Shown: positions 14,187 through 20,806, counted from the stretch's first letter. The stretch is 22,330 nt of DNA from RUG11237 sp050874665 (GCA_050874665.1 JBNMLC010000030.1:1-22330); one strand, 5' to 3'. Made by a program: numbers and translations. The notes: generated by a model not told the origin, from the letters alone.

Positions 14187-14801
14187 ATGAATGCGACAAG
14201 AGAAAAAATTTTAGACATTTCTTTAGAATTGTTTTCCCAAAGAGGATATTCAGCAGTTTCGATTAGAGATATTTGCAAGTGTGTGGGAATTAAAGAAAGT
14301 TCTGTTTACTATCATTTTGAGAATAAGCAGAATATTTTTGATGTATTGTTGGAAAAGTTTTCTAAAATCGCAAAAAGTATGATGGTTCAACTTGAAAACG
14401 GTCTTACAGACGGGCAGAACACTTTTTCAGATGGTATCAATACTGTTTCTAATTGCTTTTTTGAACAATATCTTATGAATGATTTCTGCAATAAGGTTAT
14501 GCGAATTATGTTTATCGAGCAGTTTAATAATGAAAATGTACGAAAATTGTATCAGCACTGGCTTATGGATGAGCCACTCAATTTTCAAAGAAAAATCTTT
14601 CTTGCATTGACGAGTGTCGGCGTGATTACAAATTGTGATAGCGAATATCTTGCAGTAAAGTATTATGCTCCAATTTATTTCTATGCACAGAAATGGTTGT
14701 TCAATGGGGAATTAACAGAAGAAAGCAAAGAGTCATTTCGTATAGATGCATATAAGCATATACAGATGTTTTTTGGAGAAATAGGAGGTTACAATGGCTA
14801 A
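14187..14801 (+). CDS. TetR/AcrR-family transcriptional regulator
   Basis: A 204-residue protein starting MNATREKILDISLELFSQRG, with GGAGG 6 bases before the ATG; an upstream in-frame ATG at 14154 overlaps the -10 box and operator 2, so I reject it. The N-terminal helix-turn-helix is canonical (YSAVSIRDICKCVGIKESSV, then YYHFENKQNIFDVLLEKF). The rest is a helical ligand-binding domain (LFDEP.. type, low conservation). It should repress its own promoter and the downstream dehydrogenase, whose start it overlaps by 8 bases, and release on binding an unknown small molecule. Confidence 0.92.
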   Translation: MNATREKILDISLELFSQRGYSAVSIRDICKCVGIKESSVYYHFENKQNIFDVLLEKFSKIAKSMMVQLENGLTDGQNTFSDGINTVSNCFFEQYLMNDFCNKVMRIMFIEQFNNENVRKLYQHWLMDEPLNFQRKIFLALTSVGVITNCDSEYLAVKYYAPIYFYAQKWLFNGELTEESKESFRIDAYKHIQMFFGEIGGYNG

Positions 14802-15555
14802 TAATATTATTATCACGGGAGCAAATCAAGGGATTGGTTATTATATGGTGGAAAAGTTGCTTGCAGAGGGAAATAAGGTGTCGGTTTTGGATATTGAAAC
14901 AGACAATCTTGCAAATCTCCAAAAAAAATATGACTGTCTTATTTTTTATAAGGTGGATTTGAGAAATTATGATGAAGTAAAGAGGGCGGTTGGCGAAACA
15001 GTTGCAGAGTTTGATACTATTGATATTGCTATTCATAATGCCTGTAAATGTACATTTGAAAGTGAAAGCGAAACAGATTTAGATACATATAAGGATGTTT
15101 TTGATGTTAATTATTTCGGTGCATTACGTTTGGTAAAATGCGTTATTCCCTATATGTCAATACAGAAAAAAGGACGTGTGATTTTTACAAGTTCAGGTGT
15201 AGGTGTGACAGGATTTATGAATATTTCGCCTTACAGTTCTACAAAGGGTGCATTAGAAGCACTGGCAAAATGTTTGAGAATTGAGTATGCAAAGGATAAT
15301 ATTACATTTCATATTATGCATCCACCTCTTACTAGAACAGAATCAGCATCACCTCTTCCTGTTCCGGATGAGTTCAAAGCATTGCCCGAAAAAGTTGGTT
15401 ATGGACTTGCAAAGCATATAAATTCAAAGAGGTTTATTATATGTCATAGCCTTAATCAGAAAATGCAAACACTTGGATGTTACTTGTTCCCAACAAAAAT
15501 GGGAGATTTGCTTTCAAAGTTAACAGCAAATTGTAGTAAAACAAATGTTTTGTAA
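14794..15555 (+). CDS. Short-chain dehydrogenase/reductase (classical SDR)
   Basis: A 253-residue Rossmann enzyme with ATAGGAGG before the ATG. The cofactor motif TGANQGIG is at residues 8-15, and an acidic residue at the end of the second strand (LDIETDN) favours NAD(H). The usual NNAG is HNACK here. The catalytic set is N106, S134, Y147 and K151 (YSSTK). It would reduce or oxidise a carbonyl/alcohol substrate, which cannot be told from sequence. Translationally coupled to the TetR gene, it is likely the regulator's main target, so the pair may detoxify the inducing compound. The tail (about 190-253) diverges from common SDRs and is Lys/Asn-rich. Confidence 0.92.
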   Translation: MANNIIITGANQGIGYYMVEKLLAEGNKVSVLDIETDNLANLQKKYDCLIFYKVDLRNYDEVKRAVGETVAEFDTIDIAIHNACKCTFESESETDLDTYKDVFDVNYFGALRLVKCVIPYMSIQKKGRVIFTSSGVGVTGFMNISPYSSTKGALEALAKCLRIEYAKDNITFHIMHPPLTRTESASPLPVPDEFKALPEKVGYGLAKHINSKRFIICHSLNQKMQTLGCYLFPTKMGDLLSKLTANCSKTNVL

Positions 15556-15588
15556 AATTTCAGTTAGATGGAGCAATAAATTTTATGA

Positions 15589-15795
15589 GTGGTGATATGC
15601 AAGATATTATGCCTTAGATGTACTGAAAAAAGATTAAAGGAAAATAAAGAAGGTGTGAATGATGGCTCTGTTCCGTCAAACACTAAAAATGATAGGATTG
15701 CTGAAATAGAAAAGAGATTTGCAGTATTGGAAAAGAATAGTTCTTTTAAGTGTAATGTATGTCAGGATTGTGGATGCAGAATGTATTTCTTTTAA
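15589..15795 (+). CDS. Small Cys-rich hypothetical protein
   Basis: An open frame of up to 68 residues from a GTG. A shorter GTG start giving VNDGSVPSNTKNDR... is also possible. The N-terminal part of the long form has CKILCLRCTEKR, the middle (IAEIEKRFAVLEK) is a short coiled coil, and the end has CNVCQDCGCRM, a zinc-binding-like cluster. Neither start has a strong ribosome site. It could be a real small metal-binding protein or a gene remnant between the dehydrogenase and the winged-helix gene. Confidence 0.4.
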   Translation: MVICKILCLRCTEKRLKENKEGVNDGSVPSNTKNDRIAEIEKRFAVLEKNSSFKCNVCQDCGCRMYFF

Positions 15796-15831
15796 TCAAG
15801 GAATTGCTTTATAGAAATGGAGGTGGTTGAT

Positions 15832-16281
15832 TTGGGTGAAGTGCTTATCCTACATTTGGGACATAATGATGATAATCTGTGGCATAAATTAGTTGACTTG
15901 TTAGGCGAGAATGGATACCAAATCAATCACATGCAAAAAGAAAAACGGGCGTTGAATTTATTAAAATTTGACGGTTTGGAGATAGTGCCGGAAAGACATC
16001 AAGTGTTTTTGGAGAATAGAGAAGTCATATTAACCGGAAAAGAATTTCAAATATTATTGCTTTTAGCCCAGAATCGAGGTCGTGTATTCAGCAAAGAGCA
16101 GATATATGATTGCGTGTGGAATAACGAATATGTATATGATGGAAGAAATATGACAGCATATATCAATAAAATTAGAAGAAAAATCGAACTAAATCCGTCA
16201 AGACCGAGGTACATTCTGACGGTATGGGGAGTGGGATATAAATTTAATGGGGAAATAGAACCAGCAGATAATGTGGAATGA
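15832..16281 (+). CDS. OmpR/PhoB-type winged-helix DNA-binding protein without receiver domain
   Basis: About 149 residues from a TTG with GGAGGTGG five bases upstream, giving a start GEVLILHLGHNDDNLWHK; an ATG at 15817 would place the ribosome site inside the gene. Residues about 50-145 are the response-regulator effector domain (GLEIVPERHQVFLENREVIL, LTGKEFQILLLLAQNRGRVFS, IYDCVWNNEYVYDGRNMTAYINKIRRKIE, YILTVWGVGYKF). The N-terminal 50 residues are too short for a phospho-receiver and lack its aspartate pocket. No histidine kinase is nearby. Orphan forms like this occur in ICE regulatory regions; the target is unknown. Its end lies in a terminator. Confidence 0.85.
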   Translation: MGEVLILHLGHNDDNLWHKLVDLLGENGYQINHMQKEKRALNLLKFDGLEIVPERHQVFLENREVILTGKEFQILLLLAQNRGRVFSKEQIYDCVWNNEYVYDGRNMTAYINKIRRKIELNPSRPRYILTVWGVGYKFNGEIEPADNVE

Positions 16282-16306
16282 AATACGCAATATCTGCTTA
16301 TTTTTT
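16263..16306 (+). terminator. Terminator overlapping the end of the winged-helix gene
   Basis: AGCAGATA (16263-16270) pairs perfectly with TATCTGCT (16291-16298), followed by TATTTTTT. The 5' arm lies inside the coding sequence. Confidence 0.7.
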
Positions 16307-16344
16307 ATGTAGAAAATGGAATAATAACGGTAGGAGGAATGGCG

Positions 16345-16680
16345 ATGAGTAATGAAGTATGGGAAAAAGTTGCAGACATTTTACAGGAATTGAGATGTTC
16401 AGATTTGCAAAGGAATGGATTGGTACATCTGGACAACTGTATAAGCGAGAAAGCAAAATTGAAATTATTGAAAGTACAATATGTTAAGTGCTTAGATAAT
16501 ATTTCAGCACAGGAACAGGAAATAATAGAAGAGTATGTGACGCAGCTTCAGCAGGTAGCGTTTGAAGAACAGCAGGAAGCATATTGCCAGGGAATTGTGG
16601 ATGCATTACAGATTTTATCCGGCTTGCAGTTGATACCAATAAATGAAAATATACAAAATTTAATAAAAAAATTGCAATAA
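16345..16680 (+). CDS. Hypothetical helical protein, possibly DUF6809-like
   Basis: A 111-residue protein. Two close ATGs exist; I take the second because AGGAGG lies 7 bases upstream of it and only one base from the first. It is helical and acidic, with SAQEQEIIEEYVTQLQQVAFEEQQEAYCQGIVDALQIL in two stretches. That pattern of a charged helix and then a G.V.A..IL segment resembles the DUF6809 proteins of Bacillota mobile elements, but I am not sure. The function is unknown. It is followed by a strong terminator, so it is the end of its transcription unit. Confidence 0.7.
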   Translation: MSNEVWEKVADILQELRCSDLQRNGLVHLDNCISEKAKLKLLKVQYVKCLDNISAQEQEIIEEYVTQLQQVAFEEQQEAYCQGIVDALQILSGLQLIPINENIQNLIKKLQ

Positions 16681-16684
16681 GAAG

Positions 16685-16719
16685 CTGGCTCATTTCTTTG
16701 CGGATATGAGCCAGTTTTT
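16685..16719 (+). terminator. Rho-independent terminator
   Basis: CTGGCTCAT (16685-16693) pairs with ATGAGCCAG (16706-16714), 9 bp perfect, followed by TTTTT. It separates the accessory genes from the convergent XRE gene. Confidence 0.85.
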
Positions 16720-16804
16720 AAAATTCATTCTATAAATGGCAACAGAAAAACTATAAAAAGACTAGGAAAAAACAAGATTTGACTATTTTTTAGTTACAGA
16801 AAGA

Positions 16805-17155
16805 CTATAAATGTTCTGTATCATCTTTTACAGGGTTGTTCATAACAACACCCCTGCCAGTTGCTAAAAGAACGGAACGCTGATATGTATCACATTGATT
16901 AAAGATATGTATCATCTCCTGATAATCAGGGGCGTTTTGGTCATTATTGGGTGTGATATAGGAATCAGCGGACATATTTAATGCACGCATAATTTTACAA
17001 AAAAGCGGAATGCTTGGATTACCTTTGCCATTTTCAAGGTTTTTGTAATATTGCGGATGGCAGTCTATAAGTTCAGCAACTTGTTCTTGGGTAAGTTGAA
17101 GCCTGTTACGGTGTTCTTTCATAAGCTCGCCCAAGGTTTTAGCAGTATTAGCCAT
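16805..17155 (-). CDS. XRE-family repressor (Tn916 Orf9 analogue)
   Basis: A 116-residue protein. The start MANTAKTLGELMKEHR is chosen because GGAGGT lies 7 bases upstream; the open frame continues further but without a ribosome site. Residues about 8-62 form the Cro/C1-type HTH (LTQEQVAELIDCHPQYYKNLENGKGNPSIPLF in two pieces). The C-terminal half (DQNAPDYQEMIHIFNQCDTYQRSVLLATGRGV) is a short helical extension. It is divergent from the sigma and HTH genes, exactly as Orf9 is divergent from orf7-orf8 in Tn916, where it holds transfer and excision genes off. The palindrome at 17189-17200, 34 bases upstream of its start, is a likely operator. Confidence 0.9.
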   Translation of the reverse strand: MANTAKTLGELMKEHRNRLQLTQEQVAELIDCHPQYYKNLENGKGNPSIPLFCKIMRALNMSADSYITPNNDQNAPDYQEMIHIFNQCDTYQRSVLLATGRGVVMNNPVKDDTEHL

Positions 17156-17188
17156 TCTATTCACCTCCGATACTTCTTCATAAGTAGT

Positions 17189-17200
17189 GTATCGCGATAC
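17189..17200. promoter_or_regulatory. Palindromic operator candidate for the XRE repressor
   Basis: GTATCGCGATAC, a perfect 12-base palindrome in the divergent region between the XRE gene and the sigma-factor leader. A half-site GATAC occurs at 17169-17173 (CGATACTT). Binding by the XRE protein is inference. Confidence 0.55.
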
Positions 17201-17264
17201 CTTGAAAATGTGAAAAGCGTTAGAGATTAAAAATAAGTAATGTATAAGACTACCAATGATTAAG

Positions 17265-17309
17265 TCCCATGTGGATTGTAAAAAAACGCAATCTACAAGG
17301 GATTTTTTT
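17265..17309 (+). terminator. Strong terminator or attenuator at the start of the sigma-gene leader
   Basis: TCCC-AT-GTGGATTG (17265-17278) pairs with CAATCTAC-AA-GGGA (17289-17302), with one G-T and a 2-base internal loop, around TAAAAAAACG. TTTTTTT follows directly. It would stop transcripts coming from the XRE side before the sigma gene. Confidence 0.75.
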
Positions 17310-17375
17310 GAGTGTTTTGTTTTCCTTGCTGAATTGTGTGGAGAATTTCCATGCGACAAATAGGGATTACAAGGT

Positions 17376-17523
17376 ACAAAACGATAGAACTGTTAAAAAA
17401 ATAGCGTTTTACTGTAATCTCAAATGCACCCTTACAGGTAGTGCGAAAGATTACACAAAGGTAAGTACATATTATTTTGATGAAGAACGTCCGGCAGGCA
17501 AGTTGTCTGCATGGGCGTTTTTT
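17376..17523 (+). ncRNA. Structured leader RNA ending in a terminator, upstream of the sigma gene
   Basis: Three hairpins follow each other. AAAACG-a-TA pairs with TA-g-CGTTTT (about 17376-17410). TGTAATCT (17413-17420) pairs with AGATTACA (17448-17455) and encloses GCAC...GTGC. AACGtCC.GCAG (from 17486) pairs with CTGC..GGgCGTT and runs into TTTTTT (to 17523). The last is an intrinsic terminator. No plausible gene is present, so this is probably a regulatory leader or a small RNA. It matches no riboswitch class I recognise. Confidence 0.5.
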
Positions 17524-17590
17524 ATATATAAAAATTTTTTGAAAAAAATTTTTAGGTTTCGACGAAGCCGGAAATTCCATTCGTGCTACG

Positions 17591-17614
17591 GAGTGAAAGG
17601 GAGATGTTTCACTC
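17591..17614 (+). promoter_or_regulatory. Hairpin just upstream of the sigma gene ribosome site
   Basis: GAGTGAAA and TTTCACTC, 8-bp perfect arms with an 8-base loop, ending 20 bases before GGAGG. It could protect the mRNA or modulate translation of the sigma-like gene. Confidence 0.5.
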
Positions 17615-17647
17615 TGTTCCAGTGGGTACGGAAGGAGGTGAACTCTT

Positions 17648-18088
17648 ATGGAGCAATCTTCTTCCGAAAAGCAGTCGAGAATAAGAAAGCAGTTTGACAG
17701 CTTTTGTAAAACTTTACTGAAGAATGAGATGATTGATTATGAGCGGGAGAGAAGTTATCGGTTGAAACATGAAATTTCTTTTTCGGAATTATCACAGAAG
17801 GAGTTGAGTCGGATGGTTAATGAGGATGAGTACATAGCTGAGTCTGAGGTATTTCGTGTCCTTGATTATGATGTGGAAGTTAAGGACGAGTTGATTGGTG
17901 AAGCGTTGAAGTGTTTGCCGGAAAAGAAGCGCAATGTAATATTGTTATCCTTTTTCTTGGATATGACAGATACGGAAATTGCCAAGCACATGAACCTTGT
18001 CAGAAGCACTATTCATCATCACCGGGTCAGCTCACTTCAAGCATTAAAAAGGATTATGGAGGGTATCAGGAATGGCGAAAATAAGTAA
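17648..18088 (+). CDS. Sigma-70-like regulator (Tn916 Orf7 analogue)
   Basis: A 146-residue protein with a strong GAAGGAGGTG site. The N-terminal half is charged helix with no clear region 2. Residues about 80-137 are sigma region 4 (DELIGEALKCLPEKKRNVIL, then FFLDMTDTEIAKHMNLVRST and a recognition helix with IHHHRVSSLQALKRIM). In Tn916, Orf7 with Orf8 activates transcription towards xis, int and, in the circular form, the transfer genes. The same order here (divergent XRE, sigma, HTH, excisionase-like, integrase) supports that role. The last 17 bases overlap the next gene, so the two are translated together. Confidence 0.92.
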   Translation: MEQSSSEKQSRIRKQFDSFCKTLLKNEMIDYERERSYRLKHEISFSELSQKELSRMVNEDEYIAESEVFRVLDYDVEVKDELIGEALKCLPEKKRNVILLSFFLDMTDTEIAKHMNLVRSTIHHHRVSSLQALKRIMEGIRNGENK

Positions 18089-18311
18089 GTGTTCAAAATT
18101 GCTGCCTTACCATATCATTGTGGCGGCAGCTTCCGGAGATGTGGAAGCAATCAATTTGGTTTTGAAGCATTATGAAGGGTATATTGCAGCTCTGGCTACA
18201 AGAAAACTCTATGATGAGTATGGAAATCCGCACTATTGCGTTGATGAAACCTTGCGTCGCAGATTAGAAACAAAGCTGATTATGAAGATATTGGCTTTTA
18301 AAGTGGCTTAG
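18072..18311 (+). CDS. Helix-turn-helix protein (Tn916 Orf8 analogue)
   Basis: A 79-residue protein with LPYHIIVAAASGDVEAINLVLKHYEGYI in its first half. This is the HTH_16-type start shared with N-terminal parts of sigma-like proteins in conjugative elements. It then has LATRKLYDEYGNPHYCVDETLRRRLETKLIMKI, also typical of Orf8. Overlap with the sigma-like gene implies the two act as a pair, perhaps as a split sigma factor (this protein supplying a region 2-like part, the other region 4); that idea is inference. Transcription then meets a structured leader before the excisionase-like gene. Confidence 0.9.
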   Translation: MAKISKCSKLLPYHIIVAAASGDVEAINLVLKHYEGYIAALATRKLYDEYGNPHYCVDETLRRRLETKLIMKILAFKVA

Positions 18312-18418
18312 TAGCTGGTTGGTAGTGTCCCTTTCCACGCACTGACCAGAGCTAGGCGGTGTACCTTGATAACTGAATATTTTTGCATACAGGACATGAG
18401 GGTATGTGGAGCCACTAG

Positions 18419-18449
18419 GCAGGTTCGCCATGATATACCTGCTCTTTTT
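18419..18449 (+). terminator. Attenuator-like hairpin covering a small ORF start
   Basis: GCAGGT (18419-18424) pairs with ACCTGC (18437-18442), then TCTTTTT. The loop contains the ATG of the 42-residue ORF, so folding would hide that start and could also end transcription. Confidence 0.5.
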
Positions 18450-18558
18450 GAGTGAATGCGAAGAAATGCTGGAAAATTGCATTGAAGCTAAGGTATGGAG
18501 CGAGAAGAATTTGGCAAAGTGTGTAGCAGTTACACGGGGCGATGAAACATATCCGTAA
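18430..18558 (+). CDS. Possible 42-residue protein in the leader
   Basis: The ORF reads MIYLLFLSECEEMLENCIEA, then KVWSEKNLAKCVAVTRGDETYP. It is codon-like and has three Cys residues and a hydrophobic start. An AGGCAGG lies 6 bases upstream but is part of a hairpin. Because the ORF sits in the switch region before the excisionase-like gene, it could be a leader peptide that controls read-through. I do not recognise a characterised family. Confidence 0.5.
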   Translation: MIYLLFLSECEEMLENCIEAKVWSEKNLAKCVAVTRGDETYP

Positions 18559-18569
18559 TAATGATACTT

Positions 18570-18593
18570 CCGGAGAAATCCGGTCAATTTTTT
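18570..18593 (+). terminator. Small GAAA-loop hairpin with T-run
   Basis: CCGGA-GAAA-TCCGG (18570-18583), then TCAA and TTTTTT. It lies just after the stop of the 42-residue ORF. The stem is short but has a stable tetraloop. Confidence 0.5.
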
Positions 18594-18646
18594 GACGGTG
18601 CAAGACCGATGTGGGCAGCGTAATGAACTGCCACCTGTATAGCATT

Positions 18647-18700
18647 TTTATTAGCTAATAAATGAGCAGAGCTACTTCTACTTATCTATTAGCTGATAAA
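18647..18700. repeat. Two copies of a TATTAGCT palindromic site
   Basis: TTTATTAGCTAATAAA (18647-18662) is a perfect 16-base palindrome. TCTATTAGCTGATAAA (18685-18700) is an imperfect copy starting 38 bases later. They end about 15 bases before the ribosome site of the excisionase-like gene, so they may bind a regulator of it. Confidence 0.6.
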
Positions 18701-18729
18701 GCTGTGTGTTAAATTAAGGAGGTTTTTTG

Positions 18730-18924
18730 ATGCAAAGAATACCAAAGGCAATAAATAAAAAGCGTTTAGTACGATACAAGGAAGGTGCAGAGATGTACAG
18801 CATGGGAATGAACAAGTTTCAAGCTCTTGCAAAAGATGCGGGTGCTATTTTGAAGATAGACAGAATGGTACTTGTTGACCTTGATGTATTTGACCAATAT
18901 CTTGAGTCATTTCGAGTAAAGTAG
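18730..18924 (+). CDS. DUF6462 family excisionase-like DNA-binding protein (module 2)
   Basis: A 64-residue protein; the ATG has AAGGAGG 7 bases upstream. KRLVRYKEGAEMYSMGMNKF then QALAKDAGAILKIDRMVLVDLDVFDQYLESF matches the DUF6462 pattern and the first copy at 523. Unlike that copy, no toxin gene precedes it; a structured leader does. It is expected to act with the integrase in excision, like Tn916 Xis, though the family is not proven to do so from this sequence. Confidence 0.78.
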   Translation: MQRIPKAINKKRLVRYKEGAEMYSMGMNKFQALAKDAGAILKIDRMVLVDLDVFDQYLESFRVK

Positions 18925-18966
18925 TAGAAATTAGGGAAAGATTTTCCGTACAACCAAAAGTATTGC

Positions 18967-18995
18967 TTGACTTTTGGTTAAACCGAAAGTATAAT
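18967..18995 (+). promoter_or_regulatory. Promoter with embedded inverted-repeat operator for the module 2 RHH gene
   Basis: TTGACT (18967-18972), 17 bases, TATAAT (18990-18995). Arms ACTTTTGGT (18970-18978) and ACCGAAAGT (18982-18990) pair over 8 of 9 positions. An extra half-site ACCAAAAGT lies just upstream (18953-18961). The layout is the same as at 813-841. Confidence 0.82.
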
Positions 18996-19021
18996 GGTTA
19001 ATGTAATGGGAGGTGCATATC

Positions 19022-19198
19022 ATGGCAAAGACAGGCAGACCGAAGTCAGAGAACCCAAAGAAGAATGTTATTGGTTTGAAACTGACCGAGGAAGAAACTG
19101 CAAGGCTTAAAGAGTATGCGTCCAAACATGACATGACCATAACACAGGTGCTACAAAAGGGTATTGAGTTGCAATATGCAATGGATGAACCTATGTAG
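19022..19198 (+). CDS. Ribbon-helix-helix (CopG/Arc-like) regulator, module 2
   Basis: A 58-residue protein beginning MAKTGRPKSENPKKNVIGLKL, with GGGAGG about 8 bases upstream. The strand VIGLKL, helix EEETARLKEYASKHD and helix TITQVLQKGIELQ make the RHH fold. It is homologous to the protein at 870. It probably represses its own promoter and so the integrase, whose gene follows after 37 bases with no promoter of its own in view. Confidence 0.86.
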   Translation: MAKTGRPKSENPKKNVIGLKLTEEETARLKEYASKHDMTITQVLQKGIELQYAMDEPM

Positions 19199-19235
19199 TT
19201 AGTACGAAATCTCTTTCCTTGAGAAAGGAGTAGAG

Positions 19236-20477
19236 ATGGCACAATCAAGAAAGGATAACAAGGGAAGAGTTTTAAGAAAAGGCGAAACGCAGCGGAGCTG
19301 TGATGGCAAGTATGTATATACTTATACTGACCCGGAGGGAAAGCGTAGGAGCATTTATTCCAAGGATATTATGGAGCTACGCAGACGAGAGGAACAGTTG
19401 GTAAAAGACCAGCTTGACGGATTGGATGTGTATGCAGCGGGTAATTCGACAGTTAATTTCGTTTTTGACAGGTATATATCTACCAAGTCGGAGCTGAGAG
19501 GAACAACCAGAACGAATTATATCTATATGTATAACCGTTTTATCCGGGAGGGATTTGGTAAGAAGAAAATCTCATCAGTAAAGTATTCGGATGTGTTGCA
19601 GTTTTATCAGCATTTGCTGAAGGAAAAGAAAATACAGGTCAATACATTAGAAACGATACATACAGTATTACACCCAACATTTCAACTTGCGGTGCGAGAT
19701 AATATTATCCGTGTCAATCCAAGTGACGGAGTTATGGCACAGGTAAAGAAGCAACCGGGAAGAAATCATGGTGTAAGACACGCATTGACAGTAGAGCAGC
19801 AGAGAGCCTTTATGAACTACATAGAGAATAATCCCACATATTTTCATTGGACACCATTATTCAAATTCCTTTTGGGAACCGGGTGTCGAATTGGCGAAGC
19901 AATAGGGATTAGGTGGCAAGATGTTGATTTTGAAAAGCGTATGATTAGCATAAATCACAGCTTAGTGTATTACAGCACGGAGTACAAAGACCACGCTATG
20001 TGTACGTTCTCTATATCTCTCCCCAAGACAGAAGCAGGTATACGCAATATTCCGATGATAGATGCAGTTTACGATGCACTCCAAGCAGAGCTGGAGGATC
20101 AGAAGGAAAACGGATTTAACGAAACGGAGATTGATGGAATGAGTGGCTTTATATTTATGAACCGCTTTGGATATGTCCACAATCCTCAAGCAGTTAATCG
20201 GACAATCAAGCGTATATACGAATCGTACAACGCAGATGAAGTAGTAAAGGCTGCCAAAGAAAGAAGGGAGCCGGTGTTAATACCACATTTTTCATGTCAT
20301 CATTTGCGACACACCTTTTGCTCTAGGCTTTGCGAGGTAGAAACAAATTTGAAGGTAATTCAGTCCATTATGGGACACGCTAATATTGAAACGACAATGG
20401 ATATATATGCGGAAGTTACCGACATGAAGAAGCAAGAATCAATGAACAATTTAGCACACACATTAGATGTATTTTAG
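19236..20477 (+). CDS. int: Tn916-family tyrosine recombinase (integrase), module 2
   Basis: A 413-residue integrase with GAAAGGAG before the ATG. The N-terminal arm-binding domain (GRVLRKGETQRSCDGKYVYT, DPEGKRRSIYSKD), core-binding domain and catalytic domain are all present. The active-site set is complete: R218 in GTGCRIGEA, Lys in SLPKTEAG, H355 and R358 in HHLRHTF, H381 in MGHANIETTM and Y391 in DIYAEV. It would integrate and excise the element whose regulatory genes precede it. It is about the same length as, and clearly homologous to, the integrase at 1079, with many scattered substitutions. Repeats just after its stop are probable arm sites. Confidence 0.96.
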   Translation: MAQSRKDNKGRVLRKGETQRSCDGKYVYTYTDPEGKRRSIYSKDIMELRRREEQLVKDQLDGLDVYAAGNSTVNFVFDRYISTKSELRGTTRTNYIYMYNRFIREGFGKKKISSVKYSDVLQFYQHLLKEKKIQVNTLETIHTVLHPTFQLAVRDNIIRVNPSDGVMAQVKKQPGRNHGVRHALTVEQQRAFMNYIENNPTYFHWTPLFKFLLGTGCRIGEAIGIRWQDVDFEKRMISINHSLVYYSTEYKDHAMCTFSISLPKTEAGIRNIPMIDAVYDALQAELEDQKENGFNETEIDGMSGFIFMNRFGYVHNPQAVNRTIKRIYESYNADEVVKAAKERREPVLIPHFSCHHLRHTFCSRLCEVETNLKVIQSIMGHANIETTMDIYAEVTDMKKQESMNNLAHTLDVF

Positions 20478-20502
20478 GAAAGAGTCCGGTGGGGCTGACT
20501 GA

Positions 20503-20542
20503 GTACGACAAAATGTGTGCTGTACGACAAAAGTACGACAAA
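20503..20542 (+). repeat. Candidate integrase arm-type direct repeats, element 2
   Basis: GTACGACAAA occurs three times (20503, 20522 and 20533), the last two 11 bases apart. They begin 26 bases after the integrase stop. The spacing matches the TTGCGAC pair after the other integrase. Confidence 0.55.
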
Positions 20543-20773
20543 TTATAGTGGATTAATCCGTTTTAATGTGCTAATATGGGTAAGGATACCTTATGTAACA
20601 CAGCTAACTAAAGGAAAAAGGGTCATAATAAATTAAATTGACCTAAAATCCCAACGATGAAGACGCTTGATAAATAAGTGCCTTAAATTGTGCAAAATAA
20701 GAGTGAATTAATGGAATAATTAAACCCAATATAAACCTAATTATTTATGTCAGAAAGCGACTTAATATAAGAT
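20543..20773. other. AT-rich non-coding stretch holding the probable right end of element 2
   Basis: I see no gene. By position the attachment junction should be here. A 14-base stretch, TCCCAACGATGAAG (20650-20663), is nearly identical to TCCCGACGATGAAG after the first integrase (about 2583-2596), but its meaning is unclear. Confidence 0.45.
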
Positions 20774-20806
20774 ATAAAAGGGCAATGTGAGAACATGCCC
20801 TTTTAT
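20774..20806. terminator. Bidirectional terminator-like hairpin
   Basis: ATAAAAGGGCA and TGCCCTTTTAT, perfect 11-bp arms with an 11-base loop; A-rich and T-rich ends give a U-run in either direction. It lies 15 bases before the methyltransferase remnant. Confidence 0.7.

Larger units (their letters stand above)
18312..18729 (+). other. Structured intergenic leader between the Orf8-like and DUF6462 genes
   Basis: About 415 bases holding several stem-loops, one small ORF and two copies of a palindromic motif, listed separately. Other stems include GTGGGCAG with CTGCCAC (about 18611-18634). There is no large gene. The position, between the activators and the recombination genes, makes conditional termination plausible. 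Confidence 0.55.

Noticed and set aside
16742..16811. Imperfect 16-base direct repeat ACAGAAARACTATAAA
   Set aside because: Two copies 54 bases apart in AT-rich sequence; too weak to assign a role.
17156..17359. N-terminal extension of the XRE protein
   Set aside because: The added residues do not resemble the family and cross the operator-like palindrome; a strong ribosome site supports the shorter form.
17269..17697. 142-residue open frame upstream of the sigma-like gene
   Set aside because: It runs through two terminators and several hairpins, has no ribosome site and overlaps the well-supported sigma-like gene start.
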